Below the pieces are notes generated by a model that worked only from the letters and a program-made list of their open reading frames with translations, was not told where the DNA came from and searched no databases. Positions 35,991 to 45,660 of a DNA stretch of 64,000 bases are shown one piece after another (position 1 is the stretch's first letter; each line of letters begins with the position of its first letter). The position numbers were made by a program, and so were the translations under genes. The stretch is taken from NCBI GenBank assembly GCA_963920525.1, contig OY986439.1:209033406-209097405 (forward strand). The letters run 5' to 3'. Source of the stretch: Dichetophora obliterata (lineage: Eukaryota > Arthropoda > Insecta > Diptera > Sciomyzidae).

Positions 35991-36145
35991 ATCAAAGGGC
36001 ATGGTTAATACATTTATCTCTTTGGGATTTAAAATTGTGCTAAGAAAGTGTGGATTTTTACAGCCATTTAACTTACAAGTAGATAAAGAGACACACATAA
36101 AGATGCTTTGACTATTCTGATTTAGGTCAAAAAAATTAATTTCGG

Positions 36146-36218
36146 CCTTTGTAGTTTAGTCGAGAGTGCGCTAGGCTATCAACCCAAAGGTTACTGGTTC
36201 GAATCTGGGTTCGGGCAT
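36146..36218 (+). repeat. tRNA-like sequence, ATC anticodon position
   Basis: 73 nt fold as a cloverleaf: acceptor GCCTTTG/TTCGGGC with five of seven pairs, D arm TAGTTTAGTCGAGAGTGC, anticodon loop CTATCAA (ATC), T loop TTCGAAT. The anticodon stem has two mismatches (CTAGG/CCCAA). It lies about 155 bp from, and faces away from, the tRNA-like sequence at 35919-35990. It could be a decayed tRNA gene or a SINE head. Confidence 0.5.
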
Positions 36219-36782
36219 GGTTCTTTTCATTTTCATTGTTCTTTCCTATAATTAAGAATTACAGAAAACTAAAAATCCACAACTAAATTGAGGAAAAATA
36301 TGAAAGGGCTCGTAATGCTTGCCGAGGTTAAGGCATAACACTAGCCTTGGTTAAAAGCAATTCAAATTGTCTTTCACGTTTGTTTCGCCTAATCAATAAT
36401 TCACGTATGGTTCCAATCAATTCCTTCAAATAATCAATCCCTTTCCTTTCAGGTCAAAGACCAAACGTTGTTTGTATAAGGCGCATGCCTTGGTTATTCG
36501 ATCTTTAAAAAAAAAAAAAATAAAAAAAAAATAATAATTGCCTTTACTATTAAAAGATTTTTAAGTAGTTCACCACATGTTTATTGCTACTTCTAGAAAA
36601 TATTGGATTTATTAAAGCAAGTTTTAGATTAGTAAAAAAGGATATATATTTTTGTGTGACTACTGGGACATTAGACTTGCATCTGTTCAAAAAAGAAATA
36701 CACAAACACTAACCTACCTTTTCGCTTTATTTCTATATAGGAAACTAGTTTTCTCCAAGCTTTCTATAAAAGACACGGGCCA

Positions 36783-36912
36783 GGGGCCCTATTCTGTAAC
36801 TGTGAGTTTGAAAGTGTACACTTTTGCTGACTGAACTCACCGACTGAAAACCAGTAAGTTTTTGTTACAGCCCGTGTACACTTTAAAACTCACAGTTACA
36901 GAATAGGGCCCC
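36783..36912. mobile_element. palindromic MITE (130 bp), GGGGCCCTATTC ends
   Basis: The left arm GGGGCCCTATTCTGTAACTG continues into TGAGTTT and GTGTACAC. The right arm is its near-perfect inverse, ending GAATAGGGCCCC at 36912. The target duplication is not resolved. Confidence 0.7.
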
Positions 36913-37005
36913 AGGGTTCTACCGTTGACAGAACGCCCGAAAACAGTGCAGCAAACACAATCAACATTTTACTCCCTAGCAACTTTGTAGGAAATAAAAG
37001 TGGTC

Positions 37006-37261
37006 ATATCGTCGGCCTAATTCTAATACTACGTAAGTCAAAATTATCTATTGTTCAGGAGGCAAAAAAAACTGTTTATTATTTGTAAGAAGTTCATACA
37101 ATAATGTATTGTTTCAAACGTTCTACCTCCCTTTTTTTCATACAAACATTAAAAACTAAAAAAGGACATAGATGTAGTTTTGACCAATCTTTTTAAACCG
37201 CTAATAAACGTTACTTCTCCCAATTTTGACTTACATCCTATTAGAATTAGGGCGACGATAT
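37006..37261. mobile_element. TIR MITE (256 bp)
   Basis: Terminal inverted repeats of about 40 bp. The left starts ATATCGTCGGCCTAATTC, the right (read inward) ATATCGTCGCCCTAATTC, and both continue with TAATA and GTAAGTCAAAATT. A few mismatches. No coding capacity. Confidence 0.65.
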
Positions 37262-37709
37262 ACAAAGAAGGATATTTCGGGGATTTTTTTTTCAAATCTT
37301 TTTTCATAGATTAATAAAGTATAGACTTGCAGTTATAGCTTTTTACCAAATGAAAAATAATTAATGAAAAACCAACATTTATCTCATTTTCCTCTTTTAT
37401 CTGGAATGCCCCTTAAATTGAAAGCAACATATTTTTAAATTATAAATTGTATTTTTGCTGCTCATAGCAAGCTTTTGATTAACATACATGCAAACATACA
37501 TACATTATGTGTATCCTAGTAAAAAAATAATCTTACACAAATGCACACTCAAAAAATACAGCCAACAACATTTTGGCCCAAATCAACATCATTTATCAAA
37601 GCTATGAATTGATTTTATCTCATTAAAATGACAAGCAGCAGAAACAGAACAAAAACATTTTTTTCATATATGAAAGTCCGGCAACGCTAAAACTCAAAAT
37701 AATATTTGG

Positions 37710-37956
37710 TTAACCCTAATCCTACTGCGTCATTTTACAACATATCCCACTGCGATGTGAATTTGAGTCACACATGTAAAAAAAAGAAAAAAATAGCGGT
37801 TGATGCCATGTAATATATGTTACTCTGAATTTGAAGAAAATTAATTCATTTGAGATTACAAATAGACTTCAATGCAAAAAATAACTTATTTTATAATTAA
37901 AATCTTTTTAAAATCAAATGTGATCCAAAGTCACACCGTAGTAGGATTAGGGTTAA
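37710..37956. mobile_element. TTAA-flanked MITE (piggyBac-type ends)
   Basis: The element 37714-37952 starts CCCTAATCCTACTGCG and ends ACGTAGTAGGATTAGGG-like in inverse. TTAA lies directly outside both ends (37710-37713 and 37953-37956). TTAA duplication with CCC...GGG termini is the hallmark of piggyBac-superfamily elements. At 239 bp it is non-autonomous. Confidence 0.75.
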
Positions 37957-38199
37957 GTAGCCTGGTCTACTGTGAGTTGCTTGCTAGCTTTTGCTTTAAG
38001 CACAACGTTAAAATTAGAATTTAAAAAGGTAGTAGTAAAAAGTAGAACAAATTTTATGGCAGTCATGTGCTTTAATAACTATACGCTACCGCTGTTTGTC
38101 TTTGTATTTAAAGACTGTCAGAGGGGGTTCGGTTGACAGCGAATGATCCATTTATTTATATCTATGCAGATATATCCAAAAAAATCCTCCAAACTGGCT

Positions 38200-38243
38200 G
38201 TTGTTCGGCCGTTGTTCGGCCGTTGTTCGGCCGATGTTTGGCT
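38200..38243 (+). repeat. 11-bp tandem motif GTTGTTCGGCC, four units
   Basis: Three units of GTTGTTCGGCC are identical; the fourth is changed to GATGTTTGGCT. The same 11-bp period and motif occurs at four other loci (50719, 58793 minus, 59560 and 62489). Confidence 0.85.
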
Positions 38244-39806
38244 GTGATTACTTTAAAAAGACCGCTGTTTGATCCTTGTTCATACACTGTTAAGCCTTAA
38301 TAAAAGCCGTTTTACTTATTTTGGGGCATTTTCCTGTTTTTACTCACAATTTTTGTAAAGCACATCAATCGCCATTGTATCAGCAAGCACTTACCTGAAA
38401 AAAGAAAGACATAAAATTATATTAGATTCATATTGTAAAGGTAAATTATTAAAAACATTGTATAATAACATTTGCTAAATGCATCTGTGTGGATTCATTC
38501 AAGTAGCTTTAAGCTTCTGAATTGCAATCTATAGTGTATAGTAAAATCTATTAAAAATCGCATATAATTTTTTTTTCAAATCCTTTCATGTAAACATATG
38601 TATGATAGTACCCTGATGTAAAAGAACACCGCTATTAGAAAGAGCATAGGGCGTATCTTAAAATTCTTGCAGAGGAACATGCTGACCTCTTAAGAAATAA
38701 GATGTATGTTTTCATTCAACGTTGCCATACACCGAATTTCATTATCGTAGCGTCTAATAGTTGTGAGATATTCGCATTTTTCAAAATAGCGGGCGTGTCA
38801 TCTTTTCAAACATTAAAAATTAAAATATATAATATATATAACTAGCAAATACCCGCTGCTTTGCCTGCGATAAAATTATTAAATATCATGTAAAAATTTT
38901 AAATCTTAAAATTAAAGTATTTTGTTGTATCTTCAAATGCAACACATAAAAAGAATTGTGTTTGTTTAACAATTGAAAAAATTGTAAAAATATTAAAAAA
39001 TTACTTTATTTAATTTGAATTACCTTCTTTAAACAGTTAAGTTATTGTTATGGTAACATAAAGTAGCTTGGCTTTTTCTGTATTTTGATTTCTTAATAAG
39101 TCCAGCATAATAGGATTATAAAAAATTTAGGTAAAATTTTTTTAAACTTGTAATTAAAAAATGGATTTTTTTTAAACTTAGATTCTGGATATGAATATAT
39201 TTTTCTTCAGTTTTGAAAAATTTTCATTATTATGACATCAAACTTTTGGCTATATCTCGAAAACTATAGATTTTCTCAGTACAACGTTTTTTATTATAAA
39301 AATTCGCTCATTAATAAAAATAATGGTAAACGAAAGATTTTTCGAAACTATTTTCTACGTATATCTAGTATATTGAAAAAAATTCCCGTCGATATCTTGA
39401 AAACAACAGATTTTCTCAATATAACACATTTTTGTAGCCTTAGAATGAGAAAAAACCGATTAAAATTTAAATTTTTGATTTTGCAAGCAAACATCTCCGC
39501 CATTTTCAAATCGATGGTCATCAAATTTCCTTTGTCTGAAAGGTCAATTAAGTAAATTTGGAGAAATGCGAAAAGATTTACCGTTACTTCACCAATTCAA
39601 TGTTTTATATTGTTTTCACAAAACTTCTAAAATATTCTATTTGTGCTCAAAAAAAAAGGGGCAAAAGTTATTTTTGTTGCAAATTTTTTTTTCAATTTTC
39701 TATTTTCCACACTCTTTCATAGTACATATCATTTATCTGCAAAAATCTGTGAGCAAATTTTTCACATATTTCAAACCATTCCAAAGTATTCTCCGGCTAA
39801 AATGGA

Positions 39807-40160
39807 GCCAAATGACTCATTTCAGTCAAATGAGAAACGAAGCCATCTCATTTCCTATACAAATTCTCAGCTGCAACTAAACTCATTTAAACAAATGAAT
39901 GAGATTGGATACGTTCTGAAAACTTGTTACAAATTATTTCGAACGCATTCAATGGGGAATGGATAAAAAACATTGAACATACTAAAAACAAAGGAAAACG
40001 TCAAATAACAAATCGTTTTATACACGTGTATCATCATCAATATCAACCAGTAAAAACAAAACAAAACAAAGAAGCAGTTGTCAAACGAAATGAGATACTT
40101 TCGCAAAAAAAAACCAATGTTAGAACTTTTGAATGACTGATTCCAAATGAGTCATTTGGC
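39807..40160. mobile_element. TIR MITE (354 bp), GCCAAATGACTCATTT ends
   Basis: The 16-bp ends GCCAAATGACTCATTT (39807-39822) and AAATGAGTCATTTGGC (40145-40160) are perfect inverted repeats. The interior also carries CAAATGAG and CTCATTT motifs near both ends. Open frames across it on + are chance frames. The target duplication is unclear. Confidence 0.6.
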
Positions 40161-41538
40161 CTAATTTAAACTTAGTATTAAACGCCAAACCCGTTTTTTT
40201 TTTAATTCGCCCGGAGGTATGAATCTTCCAAAGATACGTATACTCGACCTATACGTATGCACGATTTACACTCTAGATCCTGCCTGGATCAGCCGGGACA
40301 GACAGAATGCACCTACGTACTAAAAATACCCCCTATTGGCAATTAGGATTTTCCACTAAGCACATTAATTGGCTTTTCAGCGGAATTTAAAAATTTAATA
40401 TATATCAAAGCGTATTTAAGTATATTTAATTCTATATAAATACGCAGCATCGAATTAAATTATAGTGATTATCAATTTGAGGTTCCCGAAAAACAATCCT
40501 GATTTCAAAAACAATCCAAAACATTAAACTCATTTTAACTGGTTTGCGGCCATTGTCAAACCCAAGGACCTACGTGGAAATGAGATAAATCTCATATCCG
40601 CCAAATCAAAATCCCAATTAGATTTAAAATATAGCATTTCCAGTAAGTAACCACAGAAACTGCTGAAAGTAACCATACAAATAAAATTACCAAATTTAAG
40701 TCTTGTAAGACCAAAACCTTCCGAAATATAGCTTTTTTAGCATTTAGTAGACGTGAAGAATAGAAGTAGCAAAATATCAAAAGCCTATCACGATTAAGTT
40801 AAAATAAAAAATAGTTTGGTACCCAGTGATGTGATTTTTATTTTGCTAAAAATCCCAAATCCATGTGTAAAAATCCCTTTTTTGCTCACTTTATCCCTTC
40901 CTAGAGATTCTGAAATCCCGCAAAAAATCCCTCCAATTTTAATGTCAAAATACGCAAAACAAAAAATGTTTGTTGCTTATACTATATATGATTATTTTAT
41001 GAACATGTAGTGAAATAGAAAAATCTTATTTTTTTCTTAAACATTCATTGAGACCAAAAAAGGAACTTACACCAACATATATAAAGATGGTATAAGCATC
41101 AATACGTATATATTGAGATGCCTCGACTTGTATGGGGAGCAAAAAGCTCCATTTATACCCCTCTAAAAATTAACCTTGATCTATTTTATAATGATTCCCA
41201 AAATATTTTAGATGTAAGAAAACCGTCAGTGAGCTAAAACTTTCTACAAAAACTTACAAAAATTTTATTTTTCGTAAATATATTGGCTGCGTAAATATAT
41301 TGGCTATTCCGGCTTAATTAAAGGCCGGAAAAAGCTCTTCCAATCTGCATCAAACAACTTAAAACTTTTGCAATCGGATTAAAGATACTGCTGTTTTTCG
41401 TAATTTTTTGGAATATTTTTTGAAGTTATTTACATTTAATTTATATTAACTTCTTTATTTCTAATGCGATCCGCACTTTCAAAATATCGTTGGAAAGGTT
41501 TTGAGAGCTGCATTGTTTCTTGGTCAGAATTGCCTTAA

Positions 41539-42602
41539 TCTATATATATAAAATAGGATGTGTGTATGTATGTAACGTATGGACTCCAAAACGGCTGGGC
41601 CGATTTTGATGAAATTTTCAGGTAATGTTCATCTTGGTACGGTGGGTAACATAGGCTATATTTGGACCCGATAGGTGGCGCTGGGGTGGACTTATATCGA
41701 AAATTTGAATTTATGGACCAATTTAACTGAAATTCAGAATGTATGTTTGTTTGATCATAAGAAAATAATTTGTGTATAAATGGACACGGTAGGTGGCGCT
41801 GGGGTGGACTTATTTCGAAAATTCGATGGCGTGAAAAATATATAAATACTTTTAATTTTGAATTAAGATTGTGAGCTTTAGATCAAGTGAGTTTTCAAGA
41901 AGGCAACAACAACAATCTTAATTCATGTTTATAATTAATTATTCAATAGATCATAAAAATTAATTAACTTAACTATGGCAGAGCACGGCCAAATAAGTTT
42001 AATTAATGTCAAATTAATTAAATAATCTAATAATTGATCGATTTTTCGGTCAAAAGTCATGTGTAATTGAATATTTGGTTGTGAAAATAGCCACCTTTCA
42101 GTTAGAACACTAGCTTCTGGCGAAGCAAAAACTCGTTTCATTTCTACGGTGCATTTCGACAAGCAATCGAACACCAATGAATATTGAAATAAATGAAGAA
42201 GCAACTAGAACAGATGGCAACCCTTGATAGAGTTAATGGCGGTGATCTAAAATGGCCTCCTGCTTTGAAGTGTCATATGATTAGCAGCCACACAATTCAT
42301 GAGAATGAATTAGAGGATCTGTACATTCATATGCTAGTTTAAACAGTGAGTTGATCACAGCTTAATCACTCAAAGACTACTGATGAGGAATATGTAGCGA
42401 TTTCCGAAACAGACTGTCTAGTCAGCTAAGTGATTGACTCTATACAGAGTTGTTGTTGTTGTTGTTGCCTTCTTGAAAACTCACTTGATCTAAAGCTCAC
42501 AATCTTAATTCATGTAATTATTCAATAGATCATAAAAATTAATTAACTTTTAATTTTATTTTATAACGAGGGCAGTAGCGAAGCACACCGGGTTCAGCTA
42601 GT
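41539..42602 (+). mobile_element. non-autonomous Helitron, plus strand (1.06 kb)
   Basis: The 5' end TCTATATATATAAAAT follows an A (41538). The 5' block then shows the usual ATGTATGTAACG...GGCTGGGCCGATTTTGATG sequence seen in insect Helitrons. The 3' end reads GCACACCGGGTTCAGCTAGT and is followed by T (42603), with a short AGCGAA/TTCAGCT stem. The interior includes two GGTGGCGCTGGGGTGGACTT copies (41685 and 41793) and a TIR insertion at 41859-42514. No coding capacity. Confidence 0.8.
41859..42514. mobile_element. TIR insertion inside the plus-strand Helitron
   Basis: The left end GAATTAAGATTGTGAGCTTT (41859 on), continuing AGATCAAGTGAGTTTTCAAG, is inverted at the right end (to 42514). The tail after the right end (TTAATTCATGTAATTATTCA...) also occurs directly after the left arm, at about 41920-41975, so the structure is compound. 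The inner part (42179-42547) is duplicated at 53457-53828. Confidence 0.55.
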
Positions 42603-43289
42603 TGTTACATAGTACAGCAAAAATATTAATTATAAAATAATGTTAAATTTAATTGTAAAATAATGTTGTTTTAATTTTCAAAATTTTTGTATGGAAATCA
42701 AATAAAAAAATACCAAAATTTATTTTTTTACAACTTTTACGCCAGCCAATATATTTACGAAAAACATGTTTTTTTAGGTTTTTTCAAAAAGTTTTTGCTC
42801 ACTAATGATTATCACAAAATCTAAAATATTTTTAATATCTAATAATTTATTTTAATTCATATTTTGGAAATATCATAAAATAGGCCATGGTTCATTTTTA
42901 GGGGGTACACATGGAACTTTTTTAAGGCACCTTAGTATGCATATAATAATATTGTATTTATTCAAGCTTAGTTATGAATGAAGCTGAATAAAGTTTGAAT
43001 CAAAAATGAGGTAAAAATTAAGAATCAAATGAATTTAATTTATATTTATTGAGAATTTTTTATAATTAATTGCAACGAAAACTAAACGAAACACAAAATG
43101 AATCGGAAATTGTACAAGATTACAGGCAAAATGATGCTGCCAATAACTTCTTTAAAATCCCGCCAATAAACTCAAACGCTCTCTCGCTCTTTAATGGTTT
43201 AAAAATCCCACAAAAAGGGCAAAATCCCACCAAATCACATCACTGCCCGACACCGTAATAGAAACAATGAGAAACACTATAGCATAGCA

Positions 43290-44065
43290 TAAGGCCGCGT
43301 TCACAGTGGACGCTTTGGCTGAAGCTGATGCATAAAGCTGCTTTGTCAAGCTTTTTTTGATCATAGTGAACGCTTATTCAACGCTGCATAAAGTCGCTTA
43401 TTGAGCTTATTGGTGTTCATACTGCGCGCTTTATGCTTGTGGCTGATATGCTTTGTTTTCACTTATTTCTTTGGGAAATAATGCCCTCAATTGCGTTTTG
43501 CAAAGTAAATGAAAGATTGTTTTGTTTAATGAGTATGTAGATTCGTGATGATCACCAATGAAAGATCAAACCAATAACAAACAAAAGTTCAAAGGAACTT
43601 GAAAACACAAAGCATAATAACGGTGGAAAGTTCAGCACAAAAAGTACACAAGAAGTAAGCAAGAACAACGAAAACTATGTAAACAAACGAGATAGAATAC
43701 ACAAGTGCATACAAGTGAAAAGCACCACAAAAGGACCACAACGAAACAGCAACACAACAACGGTTAAAACTTCAGCACAAAAAAAAAAATCAACGAAAAT
43801 ATTGTTAACAGGCAAAATAGATAAACATGTTCCGAATAGCATTTTAAAAATGCTCTACAACAAAGCACAAAAAATAAAATTATTTTTCTGTGTGAGCAAG
43901 CGAGATGGAGATATAAGCGCTGAAAAGCATTTGAAATTAAGCTTTATGCTAGCTTTATGCTGGTACTATGAACACTTTGAGCTTTTTCCATATGATTATA
44001 CACAAAGCGTTTTTCAGCTAAACCTCTCGGCTAAGCTAAAAGCGTTTACTATGAACGCGGCCTAA
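43290..44065. mobile_element. TIR element (776 bp), TAAGGCCGCGTTCA ends
   Basis: The left end TAAGGCCGCGTTCACAGTGG and the right end (read inward) TTAGGCCGCGTTCATAGTAA are inverted repeats of about 27 bp, each followed by ACGCTTT/ACGCT. AGCTTTATGC and GCATAAAGC motifs recur inside. A 116-codon + strand frame at the right edge is lysine-rich and lacks any domain. The termini resemble those at 49636-49880. Confidence 0.7.
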
Positions 44066-44699
44066 GAGAGATAAAGGTTTATGCTGCTTGCGTGTCTAAC
44101 AATTTAATAAAGCAATGATTTTTATGTTTGGTTTTTTTGGCTACTTTACAAAGTTTTAAAAAAATAAAGTTTGCATGATTTTAAGTTAAACAAGTAGTTT
44201 CATATTAGTGAAAAAATTACTAAAATCGGTTAAGTAGTTTTTAAGTTTAGCGTCGTCGCAGATAAGTGAGAAGCCTTTTATGTAATAGTATAGATTACAC
44301 TGTGCACTTTTTTGCACCCTTTTCTCTGTATTTGATAGTTTCAATGTTTTTCACTTAATTTTTTCACAGTTGTCAAAGACAGTGTTACCAGCTTAGAAAA
44401 AGATTTAGCTGTATCTATAAAGCGTGTGCCGTTTAACCCTCCGTCATGCACTTGTATCTGGCCAGATACTTTTACGAATTTAACTGTGATTTAAATATAT
44501 TTCTAATTTAGCTAGGGGTTTGAGTCTCCAGATACCCTCTACAAATATTGTTAGGTATCGTTTTATGAAAAAACACATTAAAAAAAAACAACAAACAAAA
44601 TTTATGTGGATTTCTCATCTATACATCGTATACGTAGCGCATGTATCGGGCCAGATACACACACATTTTGTATGAAGGGTACTGTACTTTACTGGTATT

Positions 44700-45080
44700 T
44701 TTTATTTTTCTCTGCGTTTGTTCTTCCAAATATTGAAAACCGAATGAACAACATTCACATCATCAAACAGTTCAACACTCGTTTGGCCATGGAATCGTAT
44801 TTTGAAAGACCACTAAATGTAAGTTTGATTGATATAACATTTGCCCTTGATTACATCTCATTTTCCTCGATTTTCTTTTTCATTTCAGATTCCAGTAGTA
44901 GTTCCTAGCTCGAGTGGTGCTGATACTCTACAAAAGAGAAAAAGTTGTCAGCTTTGTACATTGGGAGATGAAAAAATTTGCGGACAAACTCGTTTTTTTT
45001 GTTCCAAGTGCTCGAATCCGGTATGCCTACAACATTCGAAATCAGAGTATACATGTTTTAGTTGCTTACCTGATGCTGTG
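44700..45080 (+). pseudogene. piggyBac transposase C-terminal fragment with a 70-nt intron
   Basis: Exon 1 encodes NIHIIKQFNTRLAMESYFER then PLN and ends at 44818. A GT donor (GTAAGT, 44819) and an AG acceptor with pyrimidine-rich tract (TTTTTCATTTCAG, ending 44888) define a 70-nt phase-0 intron. Exon 2 encodes IPVVVPSSS, a basic KRKS, then CQLCTLGDEKICGQTRFFC, SKC, VCLQHS and TCFSC, stopping at about 45080. The CxxC...CxxC...C..H...CxxC spacing is the cysteine-rich, transposon-end-binding domain at the C-terminus of piggyBac transposases. The DDD catalytic region is absent. The 5' boundary, where the deletion joins, is uncertain; frames upstream of about 44700 may not be transposase. Confidence 0.85.
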
Positions 45081-45363
45081 TAAGACTTTTTTAATTTAGA
45101 ATTAATTAAAACTTACTTTATAACTACTAAATTTAATTGAAATGAACTTTATAACAACTATTTTTTTGAAATTAAACACAAAAATAAAATTTTTCTTGTT
45201 TTATTTCTCATTAAAATTTTTTTGCACGGGTAGGTGGTTTAGCATGTACTAAGAACAAAAAAAATAAAAATAGAAAACATATATCTGCCTGGCGTGATAA
45301 CAATATAACAATGTAATATTATCACTAAAATATCATATTTTTCATATAAATGTACTGAAATAC

Positions 45364-45594
45364 ATACAGCCCAATTCTGAATGATTTTTCCCGGGGAATG
45401 GGAAAGGGGAGTTTTCATTTTTAAGATAAAGTTAAAAATCATTCTGAAAATTTTATATGCCAATTTGTTCATCAACTGTCATTATTAAAATAAAGTAAAC
45501 AAAAAAAAAATCTGATATCTTTATCTGCTATCTTAAAAATGAAAAACTCCCTTTTCCAATTCCCCGGGAAAAATCGTTCAGAATTGGGCTGATA
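45364..45594. mobile_element. palindromic MITE (225 bp) nested in the piggyBac element
   Basis: The element 45367-45591 has ~65-bp inverted arms. The left begins CAGCCCAATTCTGAATGATT, then TTTCCCGGGGAAT, GGGGAGTTTTCATTTTTAAG; the right is its near-perfect inverse. ATA flanks both sides (45364-45366, 45592-45594), a possible 3-bp target duplication. It lies after the transposase fragment and does not break it. Confidence 0.75.
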
Positions 45595-45660
45595 GTCTAT
45601 CTTGCCAGATACATGCGCTACGTACGTGACTATCGGAACATGTGCATGACGGAGGGTTAA

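Larger units (their letters stand above)
41115..42960. repeat. long imperfect inverted arms around the inner Helitron
   Basis: The left arm (about 41150-41295) and right arm (about 42740-42925) are imperfect inverted repeats. The best-kept part is TTCGTAAATATATTGGCT (41272-41291), inverse at 42744-42763. Matching TACCCCTCTAAAAAT, CTATTTTATAATGATT and AAAATATTTTAGAT segments lie further out. The arms are the subterminal part of the CAGTG-ended element, and the loop was the target of the plus-strand Helitron. Confidence 0.55.
40824..43245. mobile_element. hAT-like element ends (CAGTGATGTGATTT)
   Basis: The perfect 14-bp inverted repeat CAGTGATGTGATTT is at 40824-40837, with AAATCACATCACTG at 43232-43245. 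AAAATCCC motifs repeat just inside both ends. CAGTG-type termini occur in hAT elements, but a matching 8-bp target duplication is not seen. The inside holds long inverted arms and a plus-strand Helitron, so the original element was at most ~1.3 kb. Confidence 0.6.
38841..44294 (-). mobile_element. Helitron ends, minus strand, enclosing a nested stack
   Basis: On the minus strand the 5' end reads TCTATACTATTACAT, with TC at 44294-44293 and A before it. The 3' end is CTAGT (38845-38841) with T after it, matching the Helitron TC...CTRRT|T rule. Just before CTAGT a small stem GCAAA/TTTGC around a 10-nt loop (38845-38864) fits the 3' hairpin. The 5.45-kb span is mostly later insertions (39807, 40824, 41539 and 43290), so the Helitron itself was a short non-autonomous copy. 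No Rep/helicase coding was recognised. Confidence 0.65.
44433..45660 (+). mobile_element. piggyBac-like element, internally deleted, TTAA TSD
   Basis: TTAA flanks both ends (44433-44436 and 45657-45660). The element (44437-45656, 1220 bp) starts CCCTCCGTCATGCAC and ends with its inverse. Subterminal GTATCTGGCCAGATAC at 44454-44469 is a perfect 16-bp palindrome; CCAGATAC recurs near 44653 and 45605. The interior retains only the end of the transposase gene, so it is a deletion derivative. A later 225-bp palindromic MITE sits at 45367-45591. Confidence 0.88.

Noticed and set aside
35741..36098. Minus-strand frames near 36 kb
   Set aside because: They read through the tRNA-like sequence and flanks.
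39232..40136. Overlapping plus-strand frames of about 100 codons
   Set aside because: They run across a MITE and Helitron DNA, overlap each other and have no domain.
42443..42460. (TTG)n run as a coding Gln/Leu tract
   Set aside because: It lies inside a Helitron-borne insertion and varies between copies.
43715..44065. 116-codon lysine-rich frame
   Set aside because: It lies inside a TIR element and ends in its terminal repeat; no transposase motif.
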